Assembly: GCA_964020975.1 (NCBI GenBank)
Contig: OZ026627.1
Location: 29,205,465 to 29,269,464, forward strand
Length of the DNA stretch: 64,000 nucleotides
Direction: 5' to 3'
Origin: Hermodice carunculata
Taxonomy: Eukaryota; Annelida; Polychaeta; Eunicida; Amphinomidae
Positions 63,541 to 64,000 of this stretch are shown here, one piece after another. The position numbers and the translations under genes were made by a program. Below the pieces are notes generated by a model. It was not told the origin of the DNA, made no database searches, and was given only the letters and a program-made list of their open reading frames with translations. How positions within the stretch are numbered: the first letter of the stretch is position 1; every line of letters starts with the position of its first letter.

Positions 63541-64000
63541 CACTTGTGACTACTGATATTGTTTCAAAGAATATTGCATATTATATAAATATTCATACTT
63601 TTAGTTGAATTTGTTTTTTTAAGCAAAACATGGTGCAGAAAAGTTTAAAAGATCACTGTTGTTCTTTGAAGTGAATTGAACTGTTGGTAAAACATGTGAC
63701 TGGTCAGGTATTTTTACAGTTATACGAAATTTATATTGACTTTCATTTGTGAAACCAGGCTAAGTTAAAATCTTAGTTTGATTTTATTTCCATTCAAAGC
63801 AATTTTTTCAATGAGTAAAAGAATAGTGCCTTCATGTATGACTTGATGAGCGCAAGAACAGTTTTGCAATAAAATATTTAGCTTCAAGGAAACGGTCATT
63901 GTTTTTCATACTAGTAATGAATACAGTGTGGATTTCTGTAATTACAGTATTTTCGTGTGTATATTTGCTGTAGAGTAAACACATTTAATATTCAGATAGT
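63541..64000. other. Unassigned sequence to window end
   Basis: AT-rich, with no gene, repeat boundary or RNA recognised. Confidence 0.4.

Overview
This window looks like AT-rich nuclear DNA from an invertebrate animal, probably marine. That inference rests on long intergenic-type sequence, many microsatellites, a Tc1 transposon, BEL/Pao elements, LINE remnants and frequent GGCCTA-type words. Species and phylum cannot be fixed from the sequence. I find no intact host gene. The window is almost entirely layered mobile-element sequence, and the interest lies in how the layers are arranged. All repeat matches were found by eye, so boundaries are approximate unless a terminal repeat or purine tract fixes them.

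The main structure is one large, old, diverged repeat, called G here. It occurs three times: a short piece at 876-6570, a long copy in one orientation at 14054-38800, and a long copy in the opposite orientation at about 45550-58400. The two long copies form a head-to-head inverted duplication with arms of roughly 9-10 kb around a 6.7 kb spacer. Allowing for local gaps, the match runs across the arms once later insertions are set aside. G carries remnants of a 130-residue ORF of unknown function, an OTU-type cysteine protease domain and a reverse transcriptase (RT) with a PMGTNCAPLLADL-like block, all reading the same way. I cannot assign G to a named family.

Later insertions sit inside G. A related RT-bearing repeat, E, inserted twice (2054-6232 and 51728-54271). 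Its two copies have different 5' ends and the same 3' end. A 1.74 kb Tc1-like transposon (2720-4455) then landed in the first E copy, giving a three-level nest. A young BEL/Pao pair (17524-33075) sits in the left arm as LTR-internal-LTR-internal-LTR, with unusually long LTRs of 1.9 kb. The uninterrupted copies of G and E supply the empty sites.

Outside G there are several other items. A diverged tandem array with units of about 550 bp (7791-11160) abuts a decayed LINE (11200-13330). A 1.74 kb element has 22-bp inverted ends next to TTAA-like sequence (42093-43830). A THAP-domain remnant lies at 58570-59080 and a LINE ORF1-like frame at 60161-60669. A 178-bp MITE with a clean 6-bp target duplication is at 61256-61433. 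A compact perfect hairpin (62965-63022) and a diverged 145-bp tandem repeat (63096-63540) close the window.
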